From Trichosphaerium sp. ATCC 40318 (lineage: Eukaryota > Discosea > Flabellinia > Trichosidae): a DNA stretch of 64,000 nucleotides. Made by a program: the position numbers and the translations under genes. The stretch lies in NCBI GenBank assembly GCA_038496445.1, contig JALMLS010000035.1, positions 46,897-110,896 of the forward strand. The letters are read 5' to 3'. Within the stretch, counting starts at the first letter, position 1; each line of letters begins with the position of its first letter. Below, piece by piece: positions 9,973 through 21,391 of the stretch. The notes under the pieces were generated by a model. It saw nothing but the letters and a program-made list of their open reading frames with translations, did no database searches and was not told the DNA's origin.

Positions 9973-12399
9973 ATGCGCTACGCTGGTGGGTGTGCTATTA
10001 TTTTGCTATTATCATGCATAGCTCTTGCCCAAGGAGGTGTAATAAAGTATAAACACAAAAACGCACGCTATCTTACTCTCATAACCTGTGGTAACATAAA
10101 TATAGATGCCGTTAAATTTTGAAACGCTGTATCAAACTGTGAGCATGTGGAGCCTGGAAGATTCTCCGTCTGGACACGAGGAACCTTATATACACCTCTC
10201 GTGTGCGTGTAAAAGAAAAAAAATCCCTTGAACTGAACAATATAACAAGACACGATCAACAAGCGTCCAATGACGCGTGGTGAGGGCTTAGTTCAATTTT
10301 GGCTGTTTACAGAGCAAAACCACATGGACTTTACTGTACGGCAACTACAAATACTCTAGGCACCTAGAAGGCACTTTTTAACACAAAATAGCTTGAATGG
10401 ATGTTCAACAGAAAGGAATGCCCACCAAACTCAATGGCTTTGTTTCCAGAGACAGGAAGGATAAACGAGAATACATTATTTTCATGGTTTTACAATTACA
10501 CCGATGATTCTGCTGCGGCCATAGCAACTGTAGAAGAGGTACGATATACAGTTTCTACGCACGCTGTTTGCGCCCAGACCACTAAAACGTGGTTTGAAGT
10601 AATAAATTATTAATTCGTTTCTGTTTCAGCGTATTTTGGTAACAGAGTCGTCTCCTTGGAACCTTGTTATCATTCATTGTGGTCATGATGAAGAAACTGA
10701 AGGAGTAGTGTTAGATGGGTACTCTGAATGGAAGAATCCTTATGGTTATGTTGAAGCAGACTCATACCCGCTGTTGATTGTACTACCATCTTTTTTTTTC
10801 TTCTCAAAACAATCAAACCGAACACTTTTCTTTGTTTACCATCGATGCCAAATATCTTGCTCTCTTTTACTAGTTTTTTATTTCTTTCATTAAAATTGAG
10901 AGCCCTGGGATGTGCTTAGTGTAATTAATGGTATGATTTAGGCTTGGCCGATTCTTGCTGTTAGTTATTTAGTAATGCTTGTATTTTTGTTATATTGGCT
11001 TTGCATGAGAAGACATAACTACTATTCGGTGACAAGAGAAGTTCGCTTGTATATATTTACTACTGTTATAATTGGTGTTGTATGTCTTTTGTTACTCAGT
11101 ATTAACATACACATGTACAACAGAAGTGGAGAAAACAGTACGTTGTTGATTTTCGCTCAAAACGAAATTACCTTCAGATGATTTTTTTCTTTCTTCTTAT
11201 GTTCTTACTATTTAGTGTCTATCCTTTTGGTCATATCTGGTATTTGTTTTGGTATACAGAGGACAATTTTCCGTTTATTTACGATGATCTTTGCCACTGG
11301 CTATCCACACCTAAGGTAACGTACTCTTGAATAAACAAAATCTTTATAGCTTTTTGATATCTGACTTACCCTTATTAGCTCTCGGCTATCTACGAAGTTT
11401 AAGTTCTTTGTAACTGTATTATTGACCCTGTATTTTGGTGGAAGTACCGCTATGGATTTGATGGATACTATATTGAAGCAACAGATGCCAAGTGTTACAG
11501 AAATTACATTACCATTCTTGCTTACAGCAATTGATATTATCATTGGCGTTTGGGTACGCACAACTTGACTATTGTCTGGATTTTTCCTTTGTTGGTTTTA
11601 GTAGTTCCTAGCTACTCAACTTACATCTTATAACGCTATTTATAATGGTGTTATGGTTGATGTGTTGATAGATGTAGTTATTTGACAAAACCACGTGTTT
11701 TTTTTCTCACTTACTTAGGTATATTTTGGCCTCTACCGAGGTTATGGAGTTTTGAAGAGATTAGGAAATGATAAGTGGGTAGATTTTTATAAACACTTTT
11801 CTGTATTATTTGCTGTTATCATCACACTTGGCCTTCTAGCAACATATGGTCACGCGTAAGTTGACACTTCACAACACGTGTTTACTGACAGCTTTCTCAT
11901 TTTTTTATCATTTTTTCCGTTTGCAGTCAATTGTTATTTTAACTGTGACCATAGTATATGGACTGTATTAGATACAGGAACATTATATTGGCAAATGTGG
12001 TGGGTTGTTGATGCATATTGGCATCTACACTACCTGTTTATTGCAATCAGTTTGTACTATTTGTTTCACCCAACACATCCAAAATACTGGCTAGCTCAGC
12101 CAATACAACTTGATAGTACGTTTTTAGCCTCTCTATTACCCTTCTCTATCATTTCTTCGTTTACTTATTTCTTTCAGTTCTAGATGATGAAGTACGTGAG
12201 TCTCCTTTAATAGATGAATCTCAGAAGGTCATTGAAGTGCGTTAAAGTTTTCTTAACTAAACTGAACCAACAACTATTGACTGTTTACAAATTTCCTTTG
12301 TTTTGTTTTACTGCTGTACTGTTATTAAACTTTTTTATTTAGGCTGTAATAAGTAGTGATGAGCTTGATGATATGGAAGATTTCGATATTAGGTCATAA
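9973..12399 (+). CDS. GOST/Lung-7TM family seven-helix protein, TMEM87-like
   Basis: The gene starts at ATG 9973 with a signal peptide (MRYAGGCAIILLLSCIALAQ) and ends at TAA 12397-12399. A luminal beta-sandwich region follows in short exons (FSVWTRGTLYTPLVCV near 10150-10205; ECPPNSMALFPETGRINENT at about 10410-10470; SPWNLVIIHCGHDEETEG near 10655-10710). PYGYVEADSYPLL (about 10740-10775) marks the entry to the helical bundle. Seven hydrophobic helices lie between about 10942 and 12100, including ILAVSYLVMLVFLLYWLC, LYIFTTVIIGVVCLLLLSI, and WWVVDAYWHLHYLFIAIS with FHPTHPKYW. The last block matches the WRPS-type end of TMEM87/GPR107 proteins. The acidic cytoplasmic tail (DEVRESPLIDES, DELDDMEDFD) fits Golgi-trafficking members. 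The family is linked to Golgi/endosome transport. About 240 bases of the exon and intron at 11787-12040 are duplicated at 15298-15565. Confidence 0.8.
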
Positions 12400-12853
12400 A
12401 TGGATTTCGGGTTTTCTAGAAAACCAAGTAGTGTAACATACATAGTAAACGTTGTTTCTTTTGAGAGTGCTTAGAGAATAATAGTGGTTTACGTAATGTT
12501 AAGCAATGGATCACAAAGTTTATCAAAAAAAGTGCTAGTTTACGCTGATCACGTGTTAGGTGCGTTTTCCTGTTTTCTGCGTTTAAGACTTCTGCGAGGT
12601 CTTATACCTACCAATGGACATATAAAGGTGGGTAAGGATGTTTTTAGAATAGTTTAAGCGCCTAGTGTGAGCTGTGTGAAAGTAAAAAACCGTAGGACGG
12701 AAGTTGACTTCGCCAGTGATGGCATCAAACAATCATATTTTAATTTACGCGGCACACTGCCTCGCTGGAATACATCCCGTTTTTTGGTACATTAGGTATG
12801 GTTTTTATTTTCTAAAGTTGTAGCTAACGAAAGCCAGCAGACCTTCAAATATA
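12400..12853. other. Intergenic stretch
   Basis: No gene is supported here. The first part is the 3' flank of the GOST gene; the rest is the upstream region of the next plus-strand gene. Short frames lack motifs. Confidence 0.4.
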
Positions 12854-14912
12854 ATGTACTCACGTGCTACCACACCATACAACTCTCCACGGGCGCGCTT
12901 GCCTTATTTTGTAATGCTTGCTCGCGCACTTATTACATTGTATTTTGCGTCACAAGTGTATTGTCTAACAGTAACAGGTCCTTCAGGGGACAGGTACAAA
13001 AATCAGATTTTCACGCTACACAAAGAACTTTCACAGCATTGTCCGTTTCAGTCAGTTAGTCAGTTATTTTCGCTCTGGAAGCGCTTTATTTGTTGTAGTA
13101 TTCTTGGATTGGTGCACTTGTAACAAAAAATTAAGCGACGAAAGAAATAACTAGCTGACTATGTTGACTGAAATAAATTTTTTTTTCATCAAAATAACTT
13201 AACTATGCTGCATACTAAGGAAAACGCTGGTTCATTCTGATAATAGTAATTAAATACCTTCTTACGTATGTTACAGAGATTCTTTTAATAGGCCAACGTG
13301 GAGTTTTGGAGGCGATGCGTACCAACAAGCAAGACAAAAACTTGGTATTCATTTCAAAAACCCCAGCGTAAAACTCACTGTAGTTTTAGCAGATGAAGGC
13401 CATATGGTTAATACAAGCGATATCATATCGCAACAGTTTTTATCCACTTCAGATATATTTATATCAGGTGTTATGGATGATATGAATGAAGAGAATATTA
13501 TTTTGAATTGGGTTTCTCTAGGTAACTTAGCATACTTAATGTGCGATAGGGCTGAGCAAAGCTATTGTAATAAAATCTTGCCAGGTATGATGACTGTTAT
13601 CTTGCTATTATGATATGTAACTTAAAATTTCAGAAATACTCGCTAGCGATAACGAGTTTTGTGATTGTGTTTCAGACAGAGAAGTACAGCCAATCTTTAA
13701 ATTTGCTGTTTTTAATCTTGTTTTCGTAGAACGTCTACGTTTTGGTAGATCATCCTTTATTTGGAAATATCACAGTAGATAACTCTATTCCTATAGAAAC
13801 GAGAACAGGTACTATTAAAAGCACATTGTTTCAAGTGTAATAAATTTTGAGTAAGTTCAATTTAATGTCGACTCAACACGTTTGACACTTGTGGTTCTTG
13901 CTTCTTATGAACGAGATTCTGTTGTTCCTGCAATAATTGAAGTCACATGGGGTTTGGGCAAAGTGATACTTATTGGAGACGGTGGTATATTCTCAGATGA
14001 CTTTTTTGGAATGCCTGTAACACAACACGTTTTCGACAATGCTATTAGCAACGGTACTCAGCAAACAAATACGTAACTCTTCTCACAAGCAACATAAGCG
14101 CAAGAAATTATATCATGGCCTCCTACTAAAACAATTCCTACTCTACCTCCAACTACAGTTTCACCAACTACAACAGCACCAATGGCTCTTTTTAATGTAC
14201 AAGTTAAACATCGAAGAACCAGAACTGATCATTTAATAGGACAGTTTGGTTGTTACTTCCGATATAGTGATTGCGGAAACAACAACTATTATAGGCAATC
14301 TAAAAATAATTAATAACAGTACTCTACGTATCAGTCAAGATACTGTTGTTACAGTTATAGGTACGAAAGAACCAAAGAATTAAAAGATGGTTGGAAAACT
14401 GTTTCAAACCAAACTTACCAAAACCGGGATAACACATTTTAAACAAATAGCCGTATTTCTTGTGACAGTTTTTAGCTAAATGACCCTTTGTCAGATTCTA
14501 CGCTCCTTTTAGAGCAAAAAAAAGCCGAGTCAGATTCTTTTTTTATTAAAATTATGATATATTTCACGTTACCACACTTCTACAAAAACAACACGTTTTA
14601 CTAAAATGTTACAAAGGATGTTTGGAAACTGGGGGCGGAAATCTTGAAATACAATTTGACAAAACAAGTCTTGCTGATGGAGAAAAACGAGAATTCATCA
14701 AATACAATTGCCTTCTTTCTACATTTTCAGATATAAGTGTAGTGACAAGTAATCAATGCAAGGATGTAGGTATTGCCAGTTCAGAGTATAGTGCAACAAG
14801 TCTTTTTCTTGTGTTTTCTGTAAAAGACACTTGCTCTCAGAGTAGTTCTGGACATGGTATCACATGGTGGGGTGTTCTATTAATAGTTATTGTAGTTGGG
14901 TTGATTAGGTGA
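12854..14912 (+). CDS. Type I membrane protein with GATase-like (DUF4350-type) ectodomain
   Basis: ATG 12854 opens a frame with an N-terminal hydrophobic segment (MLARALITLYFASQVYC); a later ATG at 12914 would give a cleaner signal peptide. After a long intron come exons encoding FNRPTWSFGGDAYQQARQKL, LTVVLADEGHMVNTSDI, STSDIFISG (13276-13590), YVLVDHPLFGNITV (about 13735-13780) and VILIGDGGIFSDDFFG (about 13960-14010). The strand-loop pattern (a hydrophobic stretch, then GDGGIFSDD, then a helix) resembles the glutamine-amidotransferase-like fold found in DUF4350 and IFT52-type proteins. No catalytic Cys-His pair is evident, so it is probably not an enzyme. A Thr/Pro linker (PTTVSPTTTAP, about 14145-14180), a second beta-rich segment (14235-14360) and an exon ending in a membrane helix (GVLLIVIVVGLIR) complete it. 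The stop is TGA 14910-14912. The function is unknown. Confidence 0.6.
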
Positions 14913-15243
14913 AATAAAAATAGCCTGTTATGAGACTTTACAAGTGTCTTATGTTGTTCCACGCTTATCACGCCAAGTAAATGTGCTTGAGATGCTTTTT
15001 GTGCTATAGTAACTCAATTAACACTTACTGTGGTAAAAGTTACAAAGTATATGACTTTCTATGCGTGGAAATGGTTTTAGACTTGAAAGTATAAATTGAG
15101 ATGCCTTATTTGATGAAGTCCACGCTCAGAATTCTTTTGTAAAACCCTAGAACTAGAAATAGCAGCTAGAAGTTATTGCTTTAGGCAGCCTACAAGGGCG
15201 CTCAGGACAGAGCAAACAACTGTTCTGTATTTTAATGGCAGAA

Positions 15244-15565
15244 ATGAGGTGCCAACAAAAAAGACCTTTATTATGTATCCGTTGGACAGTATGTAGAGTA
15301 TTATAACACTTTTCTGTACTATTCGCTGTTATCGTCACACTTGGCCTTCTAGCAACATATGTTCACGCGTAAGTTGACACTTTACAACACGTGTTTACTG
15401 ACAGCTTTCTCTTTTTTTTCATCATTTTTTCCGAGTGTTTGCAGTCACTTGTTTGTTATTTTAACTGCCCATAGTATATGGACTGTATTAGATACAGGAA
15501 CATTATATTGGCAAATGTGGTGGGTTGTTGATGTAATACCTTTTTATTGCAAGCAGTACTAACGT
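15244..15565 (+). pseudogene. Chimeric duplicate of STAT 3' end and GOST exon fragments
   Basis: Bases 15244-15296 repeat the 3' end of the STAT gene (compare about 16958-17013: both read GTTGGACAGTATGTAG). They are followed directly by 15298-15565, which repeats part of the GOST gene (compare 11787-12060). The shared part includes the end of one exon, the whole intron and much of the next exon, with an internal deletion near 15535. Because the intron is kept, the copy was made at DNA level, not by reverse transcription. Neither piece keeps a usable reading frame of its own. Confidence 0.7.
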
Positions 15566-15659
15566 AATTTGTTGAAGCGTTAAGCCGCGTTGACTTGACC
15601 GAAAGGTATTTTCTCGCAGTTACTTGACCTCGTTAGACTACCTTTACTACTCACCGCAC

Positions 15660-16781
15660 ATGGAAGACACTGAGCCTTGTAATATGCTAGCACTTCCTTT
15701 TGAATTGCTATGCTTAATACAAGAATTTCTTAACGATACTGACCGACAGGCGTCTGCCCTTACTTGTGTAGTATTTAAACATATAATTTACGATGAAATT
15801 GGATACTCAACTGTTTTCGTTTCAAAAACAAACGCTGAACAAGTAACAACATGCAGAGGTATTCTCAAACACTCTAGAATTGAGTTTTGCTGCCCACTCC
15901 CCGATACAGAAACACTTCTCAAATTTTCAACTTGTAGACACGTTTCTCTTTATCGTACACGTGCATCAACAATAGATGACCTCATCACAATGTTTTCTAA
16001 ACACGTGTATACCATTGATATCTCAGGATGTAGGTTTTCAAAGAACCAGCTATCGAAGCTTTCAGGTATTCACACAATATCTCTCGAAAGCTGCATTAAT
16101 GTGACTGATGAAGGTGTTAAACACCTTGCTGGCGTACATACTATCAACTTGGGACGTACAAAAGTAACAGATGAAGGTATAGAAGCGCTTAAAGGAGTTT
16201 ATTCAATAAACTTAAGAGGATGTTCAAATATAACAGATAAAGGCATTAAATCTCTTGCTGGCGTTCATACAATTAATCTAAAATCAACAACAGTAACAGA
16301 TAAAGGTGTAAATGCGTTGATTGGTGTACATACTATCAATCTTAGCCTGTGTACTTATATAACATCAAAGTGTTTTAAAACGCTTTCAAAGGCACACAAT
16401 GTCGCTTTGATGTCATGTATGTGCGTCCAACAGACTTGTATTCATCTTCTTAATGGTGTTCACACCTTAGATATAAGGCGGTGTGATGTTACTTCTGATA
16501 GCCTGGCAAAGTTAACAAGTGTCAAGGTAATCATTACAGCAGTTAGTTATCAAATATCATTGTCTATGATAGAGGATATAAGCAAGTTTGTACCAACAGT
16601 ATATGTGTATCCACACGTACCACTACAAGTATTTGATGATGGACAATACCTAATTGTGGCAAATCCAGCATTACGCTTAAGAGCTAAACATGAAAGACTT
16701 CCATCTTTTATTAATGGCAAGAAACAAAACTTTTCTTGTCCAGCTTGTAAAGTTAGAACACTCAGACAAAGTTATCGTTAA
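15660..16781 (+). CDS. Intronless F-box/leucine-rich-repeat protein, giant-virus-like
   Basis: A single uninterrupted frame runs from ATG 15660 to TAA 16781. The start is chosen because the open frame upstream has no ATG. The N-terminus (LALPFELLCLIQEFLNDTDR) matches an F-box, the motif that binds SKP1 in SCF ubiquitin ligases. From about residue 110 to 290 there are leucine-rich repeats of about 24 residues built on GVHTINL...VTDEGVKHLAG, repeated roughly seven times with high internal similarity. The C-terminus has one CPAC pair. The likely role is a substrate adaptor for ubiquitination. Repeats of the GVHTINL type joined to F-boxes are, to my knowledge, abundant in giant viruses of amoebae; the absence of introns among intron-rich neighbours agrees with transfer in either direction. 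The chimeric duplicate lies just upstream and the convergent STAT gene lies downstream. Confidence 0.8.
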   Translation: MEDTEPCNMLALPFELLCLIQEFLNDTDRQASALTCVVFKHIIYDEIGYSTVFVSKTNAEQVTTCRGILKHSRIEFCCPLPDTETLLKFSTCRHVSLYRTRASTIDDLITMFSKHVYTIDISGCRFSKNQLSKLSGIHTISLESCINVTDEGVKHLAGVHTINLGRTKVTDEGIEALKGVYSINLRGCSNITDKGIKSLAGVHTINLKSTTVTDKGVNALIGVHTINLSLCTYITSKCFKTLSKAHNVALMSCMCVQQTCIHLLNGVHTLDIRRCDVTSDSLAKLTSVKVIITAVSYQISLSMIEDISKFVPTVYVYPHVPLQVFDDGQYLIVANPALRLRAKHERLPSFINGKKQNFSCPACKVRTLRQSYR

Positions 16782-16986
16782 TTTAAAGAGTCGACATTGA
16801 GGGATGCTATCACATTACGACATTTTTTTGTAGATTGTGTATAATAGCTTTCCAATAAACTTGCTTTCTGGCATAAACCACAAGATCCAAAAACTCTAAC
16901 AAAAGACTACAGCCATACTGTATCAGGTATACCTCTAATTTGATACGTGTTAAGAATGGATGAAGTGTCAACACAAAGACCTTTTA

Positions 16987-19203
16987 TTAAGTATCTGTTG
17001 GACAGTATGTAGGTAATATTGTTACATACCCATGTGGTTCTTTTTTGTTCTTTCTTTTTGAGTAAAACTCTGATAGAACCTTGTCTTTGTTTTCAACACT
17101 GAAAACCCTAGATCAACATCAGTTGTGCGTCTGAAATATGGGTTTTTACTGCCTTACCTTTGAGCATTTGATTTTGTTGTTGATACAATCACCAAGTAAA
17201 GAAGGGCAGGTTGGTTACGTATAAAATCTGGTAGAGTTCTTTTTGAGCCATTAATATCGAGATTGTTGTCTATGAGGTAGTGTTTAACCTTGGGTAGCAT
17301 AAGTTAGTTTTAACTACCTAAAGATAGCTCTGATACCTTGTTTTCGGAAGTGTTGGCATCACGTGTCACAAAGGCAATTGCAGTGCGGCCAGGGCATTGC
17401 TCTGAAAATCGAAGTAAAAAAGAGCCTGGACGTTCAGCACGTAGAATTGAAACTGCTTCGTCTCTTGAAAGGAATCCACAGCAATATCCATGTACCCATA
17501 ACTCACGAAAGTGTCTTTGGCGTTTTATCTTATGTATACATAAAAGGTACCAGTTTGTGAACTCATCAACAAGTGCTCTTGAAACGGCTTAGAAAGGAAA
17601 GTAAGAAGCCACAAAAAAGAACTATATTTTGGCGTACAGCCACTGCCGTCAAAGTAAAGCTGTTTGAAGTAGTCAAAGTCCTGGACATGTAATGGTCTTT
17701 CTGGAGAATTCATATCCTGGTCTAAAGCCGAAAGATATCTGAATTGTATGACATTACAAAATTTATGCCATGATACATCATTTTCTTTTGCGAAAACTAG
17801 AGTGGTATTTTGTAAGAAAAAAATGAGATTACTAGTCAGTGCACGTCTACTTACCTTGATGTGTTAAAAGTATTTTTTCTGACTGATGCCATTGAAACCC
17901 ATTTGTATTTACAATGAATTGATTATTCGTTTCAGCTTGGAGCAAAAGGTTATTACAAGAGGTGCTTGTATTTTTCATTGAAAGTCTGACATCAAAATTC
18001 AATTTAACTACTTTTTGACGTGTTCCTACAGGGAAACGCAACGACTAACGGCGCTTGATTAGTTGAAGAATATTAAAGCATACTTACCTTAAATTGTGCT
18101 TCGAGCTTGTCGCTCATTGGAACGGCATTGTTCTGTAAAACGGGTACTTTTCTAGATCTCTTTGTTGGCCGAGAGAAGACTTCACCAGCAACACTAGCTC
18201 GCACCAACCCTAAAGCATAAAACCTATTAAACTACATACTTTGGTGTCAAGTTCAGAAAACGAACGTAATTTTATGTTGGGAACCAGTACGTACCATTGA
18301 CTTGAATTTGAGTATCAGGATCAGCGCCTTTAAAAATAGCTAGTTTAATTGGAGTTGCCATCTGTTTATCTTGTTTGATGCAATCAGATTGCGGTTGTTG
18401 TGTTAACAAAAGTGCAACTGGTGGACTAGAGAAAGAAATAAAGTATTAAAACGAGCTCATTGATCATAAAAAGATGGGGTACTTTTGTGGTTGGTTAATC
18501 TCCCGTTCATATAGCCGTAGTTGGGTTTCGTATTCATGTAGTATCTGCTCCAAATAAAACCATTCTTTGATATCCCTCCCACTTAACATGGTTGTACTAA
18601 AAACATCATAAAGTGATGTAATTACTCCTTCCAGATTTTTTCTTGTATTATTATGCAATCGCTTAAGAGATTCTATTGTACAATCACGTGTTTTAAAAAA
18701 ATGACATTGTGTTTCTTTGATTTCTCCAAGCTGTACCTGTTAAACCTCGATGTTAGGAACAAGTATAGAATAACACATCTATCTAAATACTTACTGAGAC
18801 AAGTCCCGTGTCATTTCGAACGACTTGGAGAGGTGATGGGGTATGTTTATGTTCGATAAATGAAGCAATACTTTCAGAATTTTGTTCACTTTTTTCAACC
18901 AGCGAGCGCCCTGTCGTTTCGGTTTCCACGAATGAACCGTTTCCCCTATGGTTATTTAGTATTCAAGGTATGACGTTATCTCTTTTGCACTTACTCTGTA
19001 GAAGTAGGAAAATTTAAAAACGATTCAACTTCGTCCCATCCGCTAGTATCGCTTATTGATGTTTTTGGATACGCTAACTGGTCAATAACGCCTTCTGAGC
19101 CAAAATTAGCTTCAGGGGGCCAAAATAACGTGGGAACAGCGTCAACGCTATCTTCAACGTGTTTTCGTTTATTAGGCCTGCTCATATCGTCTTTTCCTTC
19201 CAT
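16987..19203 (-). CDS. STAT-family transcription factor
   Basis: The minus strand begins at ATG 19203 (MEGKDDMSRPNKRKHVED, with a possible nuclear localisation signal) and ends at TAA 16987-16989. In order: a coiled-coil exon with SLKRLHNNTRKNLEGVITSL and EWFYLEQILHEYETQLRLY (18470-18750). The DNA-binding domain follows, with SPPVALLLTQQPQSDC, MATPIKLAIFKGADPDTQIQ, LVRASVAGEVF, RFPVGTRQKVVKLNFDVRLS and QWHQSEKILL (17860-18430). A linker comes next (VSWHKFCNVIQFRYL, about 17700-17780), then an SH2 domain with GFLSRDEAVSILRAERPGS and FLLRFSEQCPGRTAIAF (17345-17500, arginine of the phosphotyrosine pocket present), continuing KHYLIDNNLDINGSKRTLP (about 17165-17285). The C-terminus carries HGYVTILPTYCP, offering tyrosines for activation. 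Order and motifs fit STATs as known from animals and Dictyostelium. It would dimerise through phosphotyrosine-SH2 contacts and bind DNA in the nucleus. It is convergent with the F-box/LRR gene. Confidence 0.85.
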
Positions 19204-20759
19204 GTTGGAAACAACTGCACATTTTATCTGAAAAAGTTGTTAAAAACTGTAAGCACTGGTTAAGCGTTCTACAACAATAAACTATGTCTCGTATTCTACA
19301 ACATCAGTACGAAATATTAAGCTATTATTAGTGCTGTTCTCAAGTATTTGGGCGATTTCGTTAAAATCTGAAGTGGTTTGTTATTAATAATGTGTCAAGG
19401 TGTTTTAGAACTAGTTGTTGCGCAGCACAGTCTATGTTTTGAAGGCACTTCTTGTTCTTTCTGAATTGAAAAATAAATCTCCTATGGCTTACATTTCATT
19501 GAACGGCCGACCATTATCACTCAACGCTAGTTAATAACATCAAAGAGCTCAACTCTATCTACATACTTTTGATAATTGGACTCATGTATTTTTACTTTAG
19601 TAACCTTGAAATGCACTTTTCAAGCTTTTTAGCCCAGCAGTTGTCGCCAAAAGACAAAGCAATTCAATGTGTCTCTCGCTTTTGGTGCATCACCCAAACA
19701 TAAAATCAAAAAAGTTTAGGAGCAGGATAACACACCGGAAGGAAATCTCGTGTATTTCGTTCCATCAAGGGAGCTAATCTTGTGGTGTGAAGTTTCTAAG
19801 CCTTCCTGCAATCGACTACCCGAGTGTCCATACCGAGCGGCTGTCATAGGCTGGTGAACTATATAGTACACGACCCCTACTACACAGAATAGAGGTGGTT
19901 TGTCAAGCCACTTTTTCGTATTACACAACAACAGCCGGTTTCGATTTGACGTTTTCGATCAACTGTGTTTTCAAGATGTAAACTATCTATCCTCTGATGT
20001 AAGTCACAACCAAAATCAAGTTTATAAACTGACAATCCATGCTTGGAAAAAAATTATGGGTAACGCAAAACACCTCATACTGCCTTCTATGAGACCTCAG
20101 AGAAGCATCAGTAGGTTTTTTTACAAAAAGTGTCGTTTCGACATCAATCATCGAAATCAAAAAATTGACGTACAATGGTTTCAATCGCCTTACCTCTTCG
20201 CGTAGTATCGTTTTTAAGGGTTTGCAACTAAATGACAGCATTCATGAAAAATTGGCTCCAGAATTTTATCTTACTTTTCAAAATCAACTACGACTTATAA
20301 GCTATGACTTAATAAAAAAACTGGCTTCTATGGCTTGCTACGCTTGTTTCAACTCAGCGACGGTCTATAGTTTGCAATTTGAGAGCTGTTTGGCTGTTTT
20401 ATGACACTTGATATGGACCACACGCTGAGAGTAAATGTGTGTTTAAACAGGCGCACGAGATCAACCTACATTGCTAGATCATTTGTCAGAAATCGCTTAG
20501 AGAGCGCGAATTCTGACCTTCCTAGAAAAGAAACTTAGACTCTAAAGATGTAAGGACAGCTGATTGTCACACCGCACAACTGTAATATTGAAAGCACCGT
20601 GGCATGATAAACTGCAAGTGATACAATAAACTAGTAACTGCTATTCCTAGTCGACTACTAGTAGACTTGAATGGTTTAACAGTATTCCTACTCGTGTACT
20701 ATTGTGCTACTGAGTGTTACGTAAACGCAAAAAAAAGCTGGAGCTGACAATCGCTACAT
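19204..20759. other. Stretch without a recognisable gene
   Basis: This stretch separates the STAT start from the left inverted-repeat arm. Several overlapping frames of 60-100 codons occur on both strands (19700-20400), but none shows a motif, and their start and splice signals are not consistent. The proximal part should hold the STAT promoter. It may contain decayed genes. Confidence 0.35.
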
Positions 20760-21028
20760 GCGACTATTAACGACACGTATGTATTCTCTGCGCGTAGGAT
20801 AGGTTATTGGAATTGTTAAAACGTTCGTACAATGTACTGACGCTCGAAGAAAAACTCAAGTTATCTGTCCTTGGCCCTCGGCGCAAAGCTCATGGTATTT
20901 TAAGCTCTGTTTTAACTTCTGTGTAGTTGTTGTAGTTTTTGAGAATTGAGGTTACCGTTCGTTACATCCGCGACCCTGTTTGAGCATGTGGGCGCGTGTA
21001 AAGGCTAAAAAAGAAACATAAAGAAAAA

Positions 21029-21036
21029 GCGCCAAA
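21029..21036 (-). promoter_or_regulatory. E2F-like site in the left arm
   Basis: The octamer reads TTTGGCGC on the minus strand, an exact match to the E2F/DP consensus TTTSSCGC. It lies about 360 bases before the 161-codon frame. The same site is kept in the right arm at 25814-25821. It is a motif match only. Confidence 0.3.
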
Positions 21037-21391
21037 TTTAAATATTAGCGCGCTTTACAAAAAGGTGATAGAACTGAGAAAGTTGGTAATATCGTTGATC
21101 CAGTGCATACACGTTGTGTTGTTTGTCGTGTGGGATTATTTCTGACTTTTTTTAAAATGCAGTTTCTTATTTCCCTTTTTCTCCGAGATGTATGTAACCC
21201 ATCTCATATACGTTCATATTGGCGCTACAGCGTGTTTGGCTACGATATTAAAAATGGAATCTGAGAAAAAAATACAACAACTCATTGAATGTGCTATCAT
21301 TAGCACGCCTTCTTACCCTTCCTTCACAAAAACTACACGAGTTTCAAAAACGCACAACCCATCTACTCAAACGAACTAAACACCTCATCCA

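Noticed and set aside
15624-15659. Longer start for the F-box/LRR gene
   Set aside because: The upstream codon is TTG, not ATG. The first ATG is at 15660.
19700-20404. Frames between the STAT gene and the left repeat arm
   Set aside because: Starts and frames conflict, no domain is visible, and the strands overlap.
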